Made by a program: the position numbers and the translations under genes. A stretch of DNA of 64,000 nt. Origin: Artemisia argyi. Its lineage: Eukaryota > Streptophyta > Magnoliopsida > Asterales > Asteraceae. Positions 23,154 through 34,694 of the stretch are shown in pieces (positions within the stretch are counted from its first letter, which is position 1; each line of letters begins with the position of its first letter). A model generated the notes under the pieces. The model ran no database searches. It saw nothing but the letters and a program-made list of their open reading frames with translations, and had not been told where the DNA came from. Location of the stretch: the NCBI GenBank assembly GCA_030686995.1, contig CM060702.1, forward strand, positions 63,151,340 to 63,215,339. The letters are read 5' to 3'.

Positions 23154-23848
23154 TGGAATAGCTACTCATGGTTTTACTTATGTTTAGCTATTCACACAAA
23201 GTGCAGGGACTAATTATGGAATTACTCCACTTCTCACCTCACACGGACATCTGACGGCGTCAGGTATTAACTCTTGACGCCGCCACCTCGCTAAATCAGC
23301 AATATTAACCCAAATCCAATCACTTTCAACCCATACCCCACAATTCTCACCCAAAGTGCTGCTACTACTCCGAATCTCCACCCTTCAATTCGACGTCTTC
23401 AGCAACCAATCTTCACTTGGTAAGTGATTTTTCTTCACTCTTTTTCGATCAATTGTCCTTAGGATCAAACAATTTTGAAAACCCCTTTCGCAAGAAACCC
23501 CATTCTTGACCCATCATTGACAAATCGTAATGCCATCCATTTGGTGATTTGTAAACATGGGGTTACCCTTTGATGATGTTATCCCACGCAAACCATGCAT
23601 TAGTTTAGGAAAAGCCACTCATGCCACGGATTTTTTGACCCCCCACCCATGTTTTCTGATTAAAGGAGCGTTTGGGTAATGGGTTAAGAGTTTGAAAATT
23701 GATTTTTCCCTCGTATTTGCATGATTCGGATTCTGCTAGGTCTGACGGCGTCAGGACTACTCCTGACGGCGTCAGATGTGTCTGACAGCAAGGATCAATA
23801 AAATTCTTGTTCTAATTGTTTCCGTTCGCTCTATCTTTTTCCAGGAAA
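23154..23848 (+). other. Intergenic stretch of gypsy A
   Basis: Noncoding. It carries further TGACGGCGTCA sites at about 23253 and 23743-23775, so the motif is not confined to the LTRs. A possible splice acceptor (TTTTTCCAG) lies just before the next ATG. Confidence 0.55.
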
Positions 23849-25121
23849 ATGAGCAAGTGATCTCGCCAACATCGTGGCAGCTCTTCTAGGTCACAAAGAG
23901 TTAACTATGGAGAATTGGTCCATAGTTGGAGCGAGTTTGACACTGTTGGTGCTACCACCAAGTATGTGGAACTTTGTAACCACCATATTGATGCTGGGGT
24001 TGTGGTTGATTGGGAGTTTCCTAGGTCCCAAGGGTTGGAAGCTGCGTTTTTGGAGAGGATCCACACTGATGGGTTTGCGGGTCCTCAATGGGAGAGGTTG
24101 TTTAGAATTAGGGAGACGGTGTATAGTGAGTTGTTGAGGGAGTTCTTTGCGACCTTCCATTTTGATCAGGCTGAGGCTAGGATGGATATGGGGGGCACCA
24201 CTATCTATTTTAGGCTAGGAGGGGAAGTGCGGTCATGCTCGGTCACTGAGTTTGGTTGGAGGATTGGGTTGTATACTAGGGAGGAGGCGGTTGATGGAGG
24301 ATTTATGCAGAGGTTGTTGCATGGGGAGACTTTGAGGAGTGATATGAGGTGTGTTACTTTTTGGCCGACCATTGGGGATGGGGTTTACACCTCGACTACG
24401 GGGGCAGCATCAATCAGGGACCCCATAGTTAGGTTGGTCCACAGATGCATCACATACAGCCTGTCAGGACGTCATGGCACCACTCACCGTGTCACTGCTT
24501 CGGATCTTTTCTACCTGTACACCATCTTCTCAGCGGATGTTTACTGCAACATCCCATTTTGGGTAGCTAGTTATCTGAGGACCAGTGTGGGTGAGAGGGA
24601 TATCGATAAGGTGTATGGGGGGATGTTCGTGACCCGGTTGGCTCGTTCTTATGATCTTCTTACTCCTTCGATCATGGGGTACTTGAGCGACTGTGGGGCT
24701 TGTAGGGTAGTGAGGCCTAAATCCCTCAGGCAGATGAGCATCGTGATGCTGATGAGGAATGGACCTATAACTGGTATGAGGCAGGGGGCCTGATGATGAG
24801 GTAGGGCCCAAGCAGCATCAGTTCCAGGGTTATGAGGAGGAGACAGCTGACTACTACCTACACATGAGTCGGGGAGACTGGCAGGCACACCAGGGTGCCT
24901 GGATAGGTCAAGTGGATGCATGGCAGACCACCACAGACCAGCGCTTTGATTGGATGTATGATCACACCATCCGCCAGATGCAGCACCTCTCCACCCAAGA
25001 TCAGCTTGAGCCTCATTTGCAGATTGACCCATTCCCCGGCCGTGAGACTGACTACCCTCCCTACGAGTACACCGGACACCTCCCTCCTGGCTATGACTAC
25101 CGTTTTGGTCCTCCTCCCTAG
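23849..25121 (+). pseudogene. Gypsy A second ORF (plant transposon-protein-like), one nonsense and one frameshift
   Basis: The ATG at 23849 is followed by a TGA at 23858 (fourth codon, probably a former CGA). The frame then stays open to 24793. It carries a helical, WSEF- and FRLGG-containing protein (TTIYFRLGGEVRSCSVTEFG) of the kind annotated in plants as a putative transposon or retrotransposon ORF1 protein; function unknown. The frame shifts at the G5 run near 24784-24790 and continues to 25121 with a Tyr/Pro/Gln-rich tail (ADYYLHMSRG to PPGYDYRFGPPP). It sits where pol would be expected. Codon use and protein style differ from gag. The family name is tentative; the two lesions are clear. 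Confidence 0.65.
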
Positions 25122-27690
25122 TGATTCCTCTTGATATCTATTATTTCTGAACAATTTATTGATGGTTGTGTAATTTGAAACATTTGGTATTGTAATAGCT
25201 TAGGATGCGGCCTCTGTTGGCCTTGAACAATTTGTTTTTATGTTTACGATTGTTTGAAATAATTGATGGTGCTCATGGTGACATTCTTCATTTCGTGTGA
25301 TTTTATTTTGTTTGTTTGTTATTTGCTTCCGTATGCATGCTTTATTTTTATTGTTGGTAGATCATGTTTCTCAATTAAATAGTGGAAATACTTTACTTTG
25401 TTGTTTTGGCCCAGTCTTAACACCACCTAAAAGTATTTTTGCAAAAGATAAGTGTAAGGGGAAACCCCAAATATGTTTTCAACAAACAAACCGATCATGA
25501 TTCTCCACAATATTAAGTGAACATGTATATTCGTATTTGTTAGAGTCAAATGCTTGTATCGAGTCATAATGAAGTTTTGCAGGATTTTCCAGGAAGTATG
25601 ACCAAGTTTTTCCAGAAATTTTCCGGAAACTTAACATAAGAATTTCTGCAGGTCACTTCTGACGGCGTCACGAGTTAACTCTTGACGACGTCACGTGTAA
25701 AAATCTGGAAATTTTACCAGTTTTGTTTTTCTAACGGAGTCTTATGGTTTTTGTGAATTATTAAGTTTTATAATCTCCAGGAAATCTGCAAACTTCATTC
25801 CACAAGCATTATATCTTATCTTGTTTTCTAGGATTTAGTAACTTATATAGGATGCCGCCGATTTTATGCGAGGTTGTCTTGTTTGTTTTCTCAGGATTTA
25901 TAGGTTATGTATGACAAGAAGATGATTTATATTCAGGAAGGGAAGCTTTGATTGTCCATTTTATTGGAGGAAGATTTAACCTGGCCACCTTATTATCCAT
26001 ACCGAGCGAATCAGGGGAGTATTTGATTTCATTCGTTTTACTTATTTCACTTTTACATTCTTTACTTGAACATTGGGGACAATGTTCATCCTAAGTGTAA
26101 GGGGAGGGTAAAATGATGATACCTTATAGATACACTTTCGCTTGAGTTTGTTTTGTTTAATGGTAGATGTGTAATAAAACAATGAGAAACACTTGTTAGT
26201 GCAATTTTAGAGCCAAATTTAAAATTTTTTACAACATTTAGGAGTGAAACTTTAGCCATAGCAAGCGTCTCATGGATAAGAGATTGTATGACTAGCACAT
26301 AACCGTATATTCAGAAAAATTTTCCACCCAAATATGTGAGGTTCGCCTTTAGATTTGATAGGAAAAGCATTTACTATTAGTGCTTATGAGTGTACCGGTA
26401 GCATTTAGATTCTAGAACTTGCGTTAGTGATGCATCCCGAGACCGCTAGTGAGACTACATTCGTGTAGTAGGATTTACTACATGATAAGAGGCATTAGGA
26501 TCACCCTTGTGTTAAACCCGTATCATAATTACATGACCATTTAAGTCATATTACTTGGCTAGTTAAGTCAACGAATTTTTCCCACACCATTAGCGTTGTA
26601 CTCATTTTTAGTACACGAAACCCCTAGTACACCCCTCCGAGCCTATCTTTTCGTTTCTAACTTTAAGCATCTTACTTAAAGGAAGAATTTGTTACACCCC
26701 ACTTAAATGTACACCCAAATCGCCTTAGCCTTCCGTGTAAAAACTCATCTTTAGTGCATTATTGCTATTTGTTAAACCCTAAGTTAACTATCTAATTGAT
26801 TACATGGTTGCTAAGTCGAGTCATATCTTTGTACATATTGTTTTAGGGCGATTGGGACTCATGGGTAAAGTACTTATTTTATGGAGTAATGGGGAAGAAC
26901 ATCATTTATTACCCCCATGTATACGTTAATCTTAAAAGTACTCCAAGTGTTTTGATTTTCTTAATTCGAGTCATTAGATTAGTTTATTGTAAAGTATGTA
27001 AAGATTCAAGTGTAAGGGGAATGTTCATTCCCTATGATGTATTATTTTGGATGGTAGGGTAAGAGAGTATGCAAAAAAAAAAAAAAAAAAATCAAAAAAA
27101 AAAAAAAAAAAAAGAATAGAAAAGGAAAAAGAGAAAAAACATACGGACTACCATCCCTTTTTATTCTATGTTCATTTCATGTTTTTGTTATTTTTCATTT
27201 ATTAGCTAAAGTCGAGTCTAGTCTTGGCTTAGCAACGCCATATTGTACATGTAATTAACCAAGATTGTTAACTCGCCACCAGAAAAACTTCCTTTATCCA
27301 ACAAAACCGTGTATTTCATATCCCTACACCTAACGTTACAACCCTTTAAAAGACCTCTTTGATAGTTTATCCTAGGTGCTTACGCCATGTGGTGGAGGTT
27401 TGATCCTTTCCCAAGCCTATGGTAATCTATTTTGCTATGACAGGTAGTGAGAGATATCTTCCGTTTCCATATTGTAATTTATACTTTATTACACCCGAGA
27501 GATGTGAGTATCTAAACACTATTTGTGAGGTGCTAGTGTATGACCTCCGTGCTTGTCTATTGGTCTTTAGTGGAACGATTATTTGTTGTAATTACTTTTA
27601 TATTAGTGTTAAATGACCCCTAACTTGTATATTGACTAGAATAAAAGCGCATTTGCTTGAGGACAAGCAAATATCATGTGTAAGGGTATA
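25122..27690 (+). other. Gypsy A 3' noncoding region with repeated polypurine-like motifs and hairpins
   Basis: No ORF. AAGTGTAAGGGG occurs at about 25450, 26093 and 27008, with a final relative at 27677 before the LTR. A perfect 8-bp-arm hairpin GAACATTGGGGACAATGTTC lies at 26068-26087 and a second, TTTGCTTGAGGACAAGCAAA, at 27652-27671. The latter word is common just upstream of the 3' LTR in Athila/Tat elements (from memory). Poly-A tracts are at 27073-27115. Confidence 0.75.
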
Positions 27691-29114
27691 TGATGAGGCA
27701 AAAAATGAACCACTTTTAGGGGGTCATTTAAACCCGAATTTGAATTTATTTGATCAAATATTGCCCTAAATCGTTCCTTTTGTGATTTTAGGTACTTTGG
27801 GAGAGAAATCTGGAAAAGGAAGCAATTCGGACGTTTTTAGAGAATAAAAGTTAAGAAAACGCCAAAGTCTTAATTTTCCTTGCTGGGAACAGTAGGTGAC
27901 GGCATCAAGAAGAAAATCTTGACGGCGTCAAGAGTATTTTCCATGACGATCCAGTACAGAAATGACGGCGTCACAAGGTAGGGCGTCAAGAGTAAAATGC
28001 ATGACGGCCTGGAAACACATAACACTTGACGGCGTCAGATCTGGATCAAGGCAGTCCGAGGAGTATTTTGGCGGCAAGATGACGGCGTCACAAATTTGTT
28101 CTTGACGCCGTCATACCCTATTTCCTATATATAGTTTTCTAATTTTCACACATAAAAAAAAAAAAAAGAGAGAAGTTTTGGAGAAACCCTAAGGCCGAAC
28201 TTGGCACGAATTTTACAGGTTTTTCAAGGGTTCTCAGCCCTTGATCCCTTTCATGTGTAATTGAGATAAGTGTTCTTTTAATTCAATCAATATGTCTATG
28301 TGTTGGTTGTCTATATCTTGTTCTTGTCTTAATTCCATCATGCTAGGCTAGATCTATCTTGTGTTTGCTTGGATCTAATGAAACCTAGATGTTAATTATG
28401 TGTTGATTACTTGTTTATAGTTGTATTGAATGAATGATTTCGATGTTAGGCTTAAGAAAACTGGCAGATCTCCAATTGGTAACATGCTTGAACGTCTTAA
28501 GAAACATGAACTGACGTGCACTAGGTTTTATTGGTTGTATTTAATGCATGAGTAAATTCTAATGATCCCATGTTAGGAGCTTCTTAGCCGGCTCGACATA
28601 GGAGTGAAGTAGGCACTCATAGGATTGGGGAATTAAGTGCGCCACCCCATGAATGGTATTAAGGAATACAATCCGTCATCCACACAACTATAACAAGTAA
28701 TTAACGTGTAAAAGATATCTAGGGAGTAGTGAAATCTAAGTAAACACATTTTCTCCACTTATTGCTCACAACCTTAGTATAATTTAGTTCATTTTCATTT
28801 TTAGTATTTTATTTTGATTGTATCTTTAGTATTGGGTTAGTTGACTAGCAACTAATTCCGCCCCAAATCCTTAAAACCCGAGATTTTTGCTTGCTTTTCT
28901 AAAAAATATAAAAAATACAAAAATAATCATCCCTCACCTTTAGAACTAGTATTTAGGTTTTCTAATCCTAGCGACACTATTCCTAGCTGAACGATCAATC
29001 CCCCGGTACTTGTCACTATACTATACTACAACGATCAGGTACACTGCCTGGTGGGGGTTGTAAGCTTCTCAAGATCCCTTGAGAGGTAAAGCCTGGTGTG
29101 ATTCCCACGTTTCA
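27691..29114 (+). repeat. 3' LTR of gypsy A
   Basis: TGATGAGGCAAAAAATG...CGTTTCA. Highly similar to the 5' LTR over its whole length, including the TGACGGCGTCA cluster (about 27896-28113) and TATA box, with scattered substitutions and a longer A run near 28150. Insertion is fairly recent. Confidence 0.92.
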
Positions 29115-29289
29115 AAAGCAAATAAAAATAGATTCATTCAATCATTTAAGATGATCATAGAAATGAATCATCAATTTAACATTCAATAAGCTAGAAGCAT
29201 ATTGATTACAATAAAATAAAAGAAAAAACATAGTCCTAACTTTGCCAAAGAGAGTTCTTGGACTTGCTTGCAACCTATAGTTGAGTGTT

Positions 29290-30034
29290 TTATTTGGTTG
29301 AGGAGTTCATAAGCATAAAGCTTAGTTGTTTGATGGAGAAGGATATGGAGTGGGCTATGGAGCGGAAGAGGTGGATCTCACGATCTTGTATCGTGTCAAG
29401 GGTGGTATTGGATGAGGACGAGTGAGAAGATATTTGATCCAAGAAATATCTTCTCTTAAGTAGAGGATTTGTTTTTGAAGGAAGATGTAACAAGGGCAAA
29501 AGTCAGTGTGGTTTGTAACTTGATCCAAGTTGAGAGAATGAGGTAGGCAATTTGCATAGGGTAATGATGGAGGTTGCCCTTTGTTGCGTTGTGCAAGATG
29601 CATATCAAGGAGATCACTTAGATCATGGATTTGGTTTACTTCTTGAAGGAACTTTTACTTTTACGTGGCAATGTGGAGAGAATCATTTTGTTGATATGGA
29701 TGAATTGGGTTGTGTAGTTGGAATTGAAATTGTTGTAGTTTGATGGTTGATCAAACTTGTATGGATCATTATAAGTGGTTGGAGATTGAGATGTGTAGTT
29801 TGGCATGAAAGTGGATGTTTGGCCAATGTTGTATGGTTTGCAAAGCGGATCAAAGGAATGTCCTTGTGGGTTTGGTGTAAAGATTGGGAAGTAAGTTGTT
29901 GGAGGTGTTGAGTGGTTTCCAACTTCATTGGTTATGATGGACTTGTTTCGAGGGCTTTTTCTTTTCCAAACGGGTTTTTCCATCATCCTTGCTAGCCTTG
30001 AGGCTTTTGGTTTTGGTTTGTTTGGAGAGGTCAT
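29290..30034 (-). pseudogene. Unidentified Asn/Pro/Thr/Tyr-rich protein, frameshifted
   Basis: I do not recognise this gene. The ATG at 30034 lies about 33 bp downstream of a TATA box. The first 132 codons give a basic N-terminus (SRLARMMEKPVWKRKSPRNK) and then a low-complexity Asn/Tyr/Pro/Thr-rich stretch, ending at 29636. A second frame (29355-29603) continues with a more globular composition (LDMHLAQRNKGQPPSLPYAN), and a third open piece runs to 29290, suggesting one or two frameshifts. Such N-termini occur in plant transposon ORF1-type and captured host proteins, but no domain could be named. The coding nature is inferred from promoter spacing and amino-acid composition only. Confidence 0.35.
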
Positions 30035-30067
30035 GATGTGATGAAGGGAGAGTTTTGAAGATTGGGA

Positions 30068-30075
30068 TATTTATA
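30068..30075 (-). promoter_or_regulatory. TATA box of the ORF at 30034
   Basis: The minus strand reads ACTATAAATATCCC. It is the same TATAAATA as in the D LTRs (19226-19233, 31691-31698). Confidence 0.6.
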
Positions 30076-30200
30076 GTGTGAGATTTGTGTGTTTATGGAT
30101 GGATAAGGTTTGTTTGGGAGATTAGGACAAAATATGTTGGTGAAAATTGGGAAGTGTAGGATAAAATGGGCTAAAAAGCAGAAAAGATTCTGTAAACCCG

Positions 30201-30295
30201 ACCATCAGATGGCCGGTCCCCTTAATTAGGGGGCGGTCCCCTTAATGATTAAGGGGGGCGCCTTACATAATTAAGGGGGCCGCCCATCTGGTGGT
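30201..30295. promoter_or_regulatory. Large GC-rich hairpin upstream of the internal ORF
   Basis: Outer arms ACCATCAGATGG / CCATCTGGTGGT (one G-T pair) enclose repeated CCCCTTAAT / ATTAAGGGG words. The core resembles the D LTR hairpins while the outer arms differ but still pair. Confidence 0.65.
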
Positions 30296-30981
30296 TTCCA
30301 GATTGCCAAAATTGGGTTTTTGGTAGAAAATTTGCAAAAAGGTTGTGTTTTTGGGTTTGGATTCAAGCAAGTTCAACTCTTTGAGGCAATATAGCAGCTA
30401 ATCTAATCATAATATAGCATGCATGCAAAAACACTTAAGTAATAGAGCAAACAAGCAATCAATAATAATCTAGATTATACAAGCAAAGACAAGGGCACTC
30501 AATCTTTCTAGAGTAACTATCTTGGATCAAAGGCAAAGGCAACTAGTGAGTGAGAAACTAGTGATGGAACAAAATGACAACATTGTTTGTGATTTTGTCC
30601 TAGTGTGTGCCTATATGCAACAAATGTGAAGTTGTGATTGTTTCGACTCCTAAATGCAAATAAGAAAACTTCCTAAGAAACAACTCAAAATCTCCTTGAT
30701 TCAATTTTTTCTCGATTCATGAATGTCAATGTTATATATTAGATTATGTATTTTGACGATTCATGTCAGATTTTATGCATGATTTAAGAGAAAGTTTTTA
30801 GCATTTGTCAACAATGCAAGAAAGATGGTTTTCATGTGTTTCCTAGATGTGAGAATGGTTTTAAAGAAAATTCGATTGGGTTTTATAAAAATGTTAATGC
30901 AATAAAATGAAGTTTCCCAATATTTAATTTTGTGCGAAATAGATTCCTAGACTCAGATATGAGTAAGTAGAAGAAAAAAAA

Positions 30982-32166
30982 AATAACAACAATTAAATAC
31001 TAGAACTATAATTACGTAAGAGATGAAATAAGTAAGAGATGGAAAGATCGAACCACAAGACAAGAGATTTATAGTGGTTCAGCTACAAGGACACCTTCCT
31101 TGCCCTACTCCACTCCCCGAGCACCTAACTCGAGAGTTTTCTTCACTATGTCAACAAGCTCCCTTATGGAGTAGAAAACCTTACACACCAATATTCACAC
31201 CACAACTTCGTCACAACTTGATCACACCTTATACACAACTTCTTTACACCTATCTATCTTCACACCTATCTACTTCACAACTCTCTTCTTCAAAACTATC
31301 TACTTCTCAACTATCTACTTCACAACAATCTTCTTCACAACTATCTACTTCCCAACTATATACTTCACAACAATCTACTAAACAATTACTCTATTTATAC
31401 ACCAAGCTAATCTATCTTATACCAAATATTCACAACAAATAACACAAAGAAATAGATATAATGGATGATGCTCAAACAACTTGGGATGTGGAGGTCACAA
31501 CAAGTTGTAATACTTCTTCTCTTGTAGGATTGAAGTATTCTTCATTTGCACTTGAAAGGTTGAGACTTGGATTACTTTGAAACAAAGATTTATGTATATA
31601 TGATCAAAGGATTATAGTAAATGAAAATGGGGATTTAGATCAGAATGTTTTGGGGTGCAAAAGGTGAGAAAAATTTGTGGAGTGAACCAGTATTTATAGG
31701 GCAAACAAATAATGTTCTGGAGCATGTCGGTCCCCTTAATTAGGGGCCGATCCCCTAAATCATTAAGGGGGCCGCCCCCTCCAGAACGTTGGATTTGTTT
31801 GTCCTTTTGTGGGGAAGGTTTTTCTGGATTATATTTGCCATTTTTGGTTAAAAATTTGAATTTGTATATTTATAATGATTTAAACATATTCTTTTAATTC
31901 CAAAAATGATTTTGTAAATGATATAAAATGTTTATGACTTTTATAAGAAATCTAGTGATTTTAGAGAAATTTCCTTTGATCATAGATTGCAATAAACACT
32001 TTGTTTGTTCATACCTTAGTGATATGGATGTAAATAAAGACATTAAACGCTAAATACTTGTTTACGTCATAAATTTTAGCTCAATGATTTTATGTTTTGT
32101 AATTATCAAAACATAGAGATATTGTTAATATGTTAACAATGTGTTTAGGCATTATTTATGTCAACA
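30982..32166 (-). repeat. 5' LTR of element D, truncated (1185 bp)
   Basis: Matches 18518-19682. The last 129 bp of the LTR in the minus-strand sense (counterpart of 18389-18517) and the primer binding site are missing. Includes the TATA box (31691-31698), hairpin (31714-31787) and 15-bp minisatellite. Confidence 0.88.
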
Positions 32167-32171
32167 AAAGT

Positions 32172-34694
32172 GATAGTGAAAAGTTGTTGGTTAGGTGTGG
32201 GTTTGATGAAAAAAACAGAAGAAAGAAAAAACTTCCTAGAGATCCCAATAAGCCTTGTTGTCCTTTTAGGTTAGGAGTTGTAAAGATGCATGATGGCAAG
32301 TCTTGGCATATAAGAACTCTAGTTAATGAGCACACTAGCAGTAGACAGTGTAATCTTAGTTATTTAGTGACTTCAAAATGGATTGCAAGACAATTTGTAG
32401 ACAAAATCAAAATGTATCCTGATATGAAAGTGGTTGACCTGCAAGAAATGGTGATGAAAAAATATAGGGTTAAGACATCACACAATCAGTGTAGTATAGC
32501 AAGAAGTCTTGCAATATATAGTCTTAAGCAAAATGTTGGAGATCAGTATGACAGGTTGCTTGATTATGCTGGTGAACTTAGATAAACCAACCCTGGTACC
32601 ACAGCGCATTGATCCTTTAATGGATGGTACACACATGTTCAACAGTTTCTATATTTGTTTTCATAATTTGAAACAGGGTTGGAAAGCAGGATGTAGAAAG
32701 GTTATAGGTATGGATGGGTGTTTTTTGAAAGGGGTGTGCCAAGGTCAACTGTTGGCAGCTATTGGGAGGGATGGAAACAATCAAATATACCCAATTGAAT
32801 GGGCTGTTGTACAAGTTGAGAATTCAGACACTTGGGAATGGTTTATTAAGTTGTTAGCAAAAGACCTTGAAATAGGAGATGGGAAAGAGGTCACGTTTAT
32901 ATCTGATGGACATAAAGGAATTTACCATGCTGTTAAGATAGTGGTCTTAGTGAATCTTTCAATTTTTCAAAGGTCTACCCTGGTGTTCTATTTAGACAAC
33001 TCTTTTGGCAAGCATCAAAGTGTGCTAATCATCAAATATTCTTAAATACAATGGAAGAAATCAAGAATGCAAGTGAAGCAGCTTATCAGTATTTGATGGA
33101 TAAAGATCCATGGACATGGTCAAGATCATACTTCAAAGAAGGTATGTTCTTTATATTCGATGTAGCTTATTCCAATAATTACATTAGCTAAACTAACTTA
33201 TTATTTGTAATTTGTTTGATAGGACTGGATTGTGATGCTGTTGAGAATGGTCTTAGTGAATCTTTCAATTCACATATAAAGAATGCAAGGAGAAAATCAA
33301 TAATTGGAATGCTTGAAGACATCAGATCCTATGTGATGACTAGGAATTACACTCTTATGAAGGAATGTCAAGACTGGACAAGTGATATTTGCCCTAATAT
33401 CATAAAGGTTTTGGAGTTGCGTAAGAAGATTGAAAGGTAAATACTTACCAATACTTATCACCAAGGTTTTGGACAAGTGATATTCACCCTTTTTGCTAAC
33501 TTGTAGTATACTAATAGGAAATGGAGTTTGAATCCAAGTGGATGGCATCAGTTTAAAGTAAGGCAAGGAAATCTTGAAGCCTATGGTGTGGACTTACAAA
33601 AGAGGGAGTACATTTGTAGGCAATGGTAGTTAACTGGCATACCATGCCCTCATGCAATCACAGCCATTTACTTCATTAGCAAGCAACCAGAAGAGTATGT
33701 GAGCAAGTCATTCAAGGTAAGCACATACAGAAGTATCTATGAGTTTAATATTTTTCCAGTTAGTGGTATTGATATGTGGAAAAAAAGAGAACATGTGCCC
33801 ATGAAACCCCCTTTAGAAAGAAGGATGCCAGGTAGACCCACATTGAATAGGAGAAAAGATAAGTCAGAATTGAAAAATAATAAACATGTCTCTAGGCCTC
33901 CAAGAACAATGACTTGTCAAAACTGTGGTGAAATGGGTCATAACAAAAAGGGGTGTACTAAACATATGGAAACAGGTGAACCATCAACACAAACACCTGC
34001 TCCACAAGGTCAACCATCAGCACAAATACCTATTCCACAAACACCTGCTCCACAAAGTCAACCATCAAGACAAACACCTATTCCACAAACACCTGCTCCA
34101 TAAGGTCAACCATCAACACAAACAACTAATCCACCTAAAAAGAAGGGCAGACCTAGGGTTAATGACCCAGTCAATTCAAGAACCCCTAGTTGTAGTAGAA
34201 ACAAAAAAGTTGTGACTGCTAGAGGTAGTATATGGATGGGAGGAACAAGTGTAGGGGGTAGCAGTGGAAGGGGAAGTTTTAGTGGATCAAATAGTGGAAG
34301 GGGTAGTGGAAGTGGTAGTGGATCAAACAGGGGAAGAGGAAGTGCTAGTGGATCAACAGGGGAAGGGGAAGAGGAAGTGCTAGTGGTAGTGTATCAAACA
34401 GGGTAAGTTTCATGTTATTTTTTCATATTTTTGTTACTATGATTTTTTGTTATATATATTCTAATTAACACACCCAATTTACAGAATGTTCTATACATGT
34501 TGTTTCATGATGATGACTTGGTTGATGTACAACTTGAGCAAGCAAATACAGAAGATATGAATGTAGATGCAGTTAAACAAGATGATGCCATTAAAGACAC
34601 AGCTGCGCATGCCAATGAGGAGACAACTGCACTAGTCAATGATGATACACCTGCACATGCCAATGAGGATACAACTCTACATGCCAATGAGGAT
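32172..34694 (+). pseudogene. MULE transposase, central part: DNA-binding, catalytic, SWIM, CCHC, AT-hook, Gly/Ser region
   Basis: Codons resume with SDSEKLLVRCGFDEKNRR, the MuDR DNA-binding region, to 32585, where the frame shifts. The MULE catalytic domain follows: GMDGCFLKG (first Asp), then TFISDGHKG (second Asp). Downstream, a 23-nt duplicate of a later segment replaces the expected C/D-x2-H region (32942-32964). Likely introns are 33142-33222, 33437-33517 and 34403-34484. The SWIM region reads YICRQW, stop, LTGIPCPHA, with TAG at 33627-33629. A CCHC knuckle (CQNCGEMGHNKKGC, about 33915-33960), Pro/Gln repeats with a TAA at 34101, an AT-hook (KKKGRPR), a Gly/Ser-rich stretch and an acidic repeated tail follow. 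The insertion at 34695 is in frame; the gene continues at 42990. Confidence 0.92.
34600..34694 (+). repeat. 30-bp coding minisatellite in the transposase tail, left part
   Basis: Units encode about ten residues like HANEDTTA (DNA ACAACTGCACATGCCAATGA). The array continues after the insertion, at 42985-43060, and supplied the target site AGGAT. Confidence 0.8.

Larger units (their letters stand above)
20121..29114 (+). mobile_element. Athila-like Ty3/gypsy element A, nonautonomous
   Basis: Two LTRs (20121-21534 and 27691-29114) of about 1.42 kb, a perfect AAAGC duplication (20116-20120 and 29115-29119), a primer binding site, an intact gag ORF and a second long ORF. Protease, reverse transcriptase and integrase are absent, so pol must be supplied in trans. 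It lies inside element D. Confidence 0.93.
29120..30981 (-). other. Element D internal region: unidentified insert with its own promoter and ORF
   Basis: This lies where the 5' LTR inner end, primer site and gag of element D should be, but none is present. It contains a minus-strand ORF (29636-30034), a TATA box and a GC-rich hairpin like the ones in the D LTR. Positions 30340-30980 hold no ORF. It could be a captured host gene segment or a rearranged part of the element. Confidence 0.45.
18389..32166 (-). mobile_element. Copia-type LTR element D, minus strand, inserted in the MULE transposase
   Basis: Outer ends are TGTGGAAAAC... and ...TATGTCAACA, with the 5-bp duplication AAAGT at 18384-18388 and 32167-32171. 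The minus-strand polypurine tract (GGGGGAGAT) abuts the left LTR, fixing the orientation. The own length is about 4.8 kb; the rest is gypsy element A (20121-29114), which has its own AAAGC duplication. No pol is present and the 5' LTR has lost its inner end and primer site, so the element is nonautonomous and defective. Confidence 0.9.

Noticed and set aside
18610..31442. Ser/Gln/Thr-rich ORFs at 18610-18978 and 31074-31442
   Set aside because: Translations of the 15-bp LTR minisatellite; present in both LTRs of element D, on the strand opposite to the element.
32130..32171. Start of the transposase at the ATG at 32130
   Set aside because: That ATG and the next codons come from the end of the element D LTR; true MULE sequence resumes after the AAAGT duplication at 32172.
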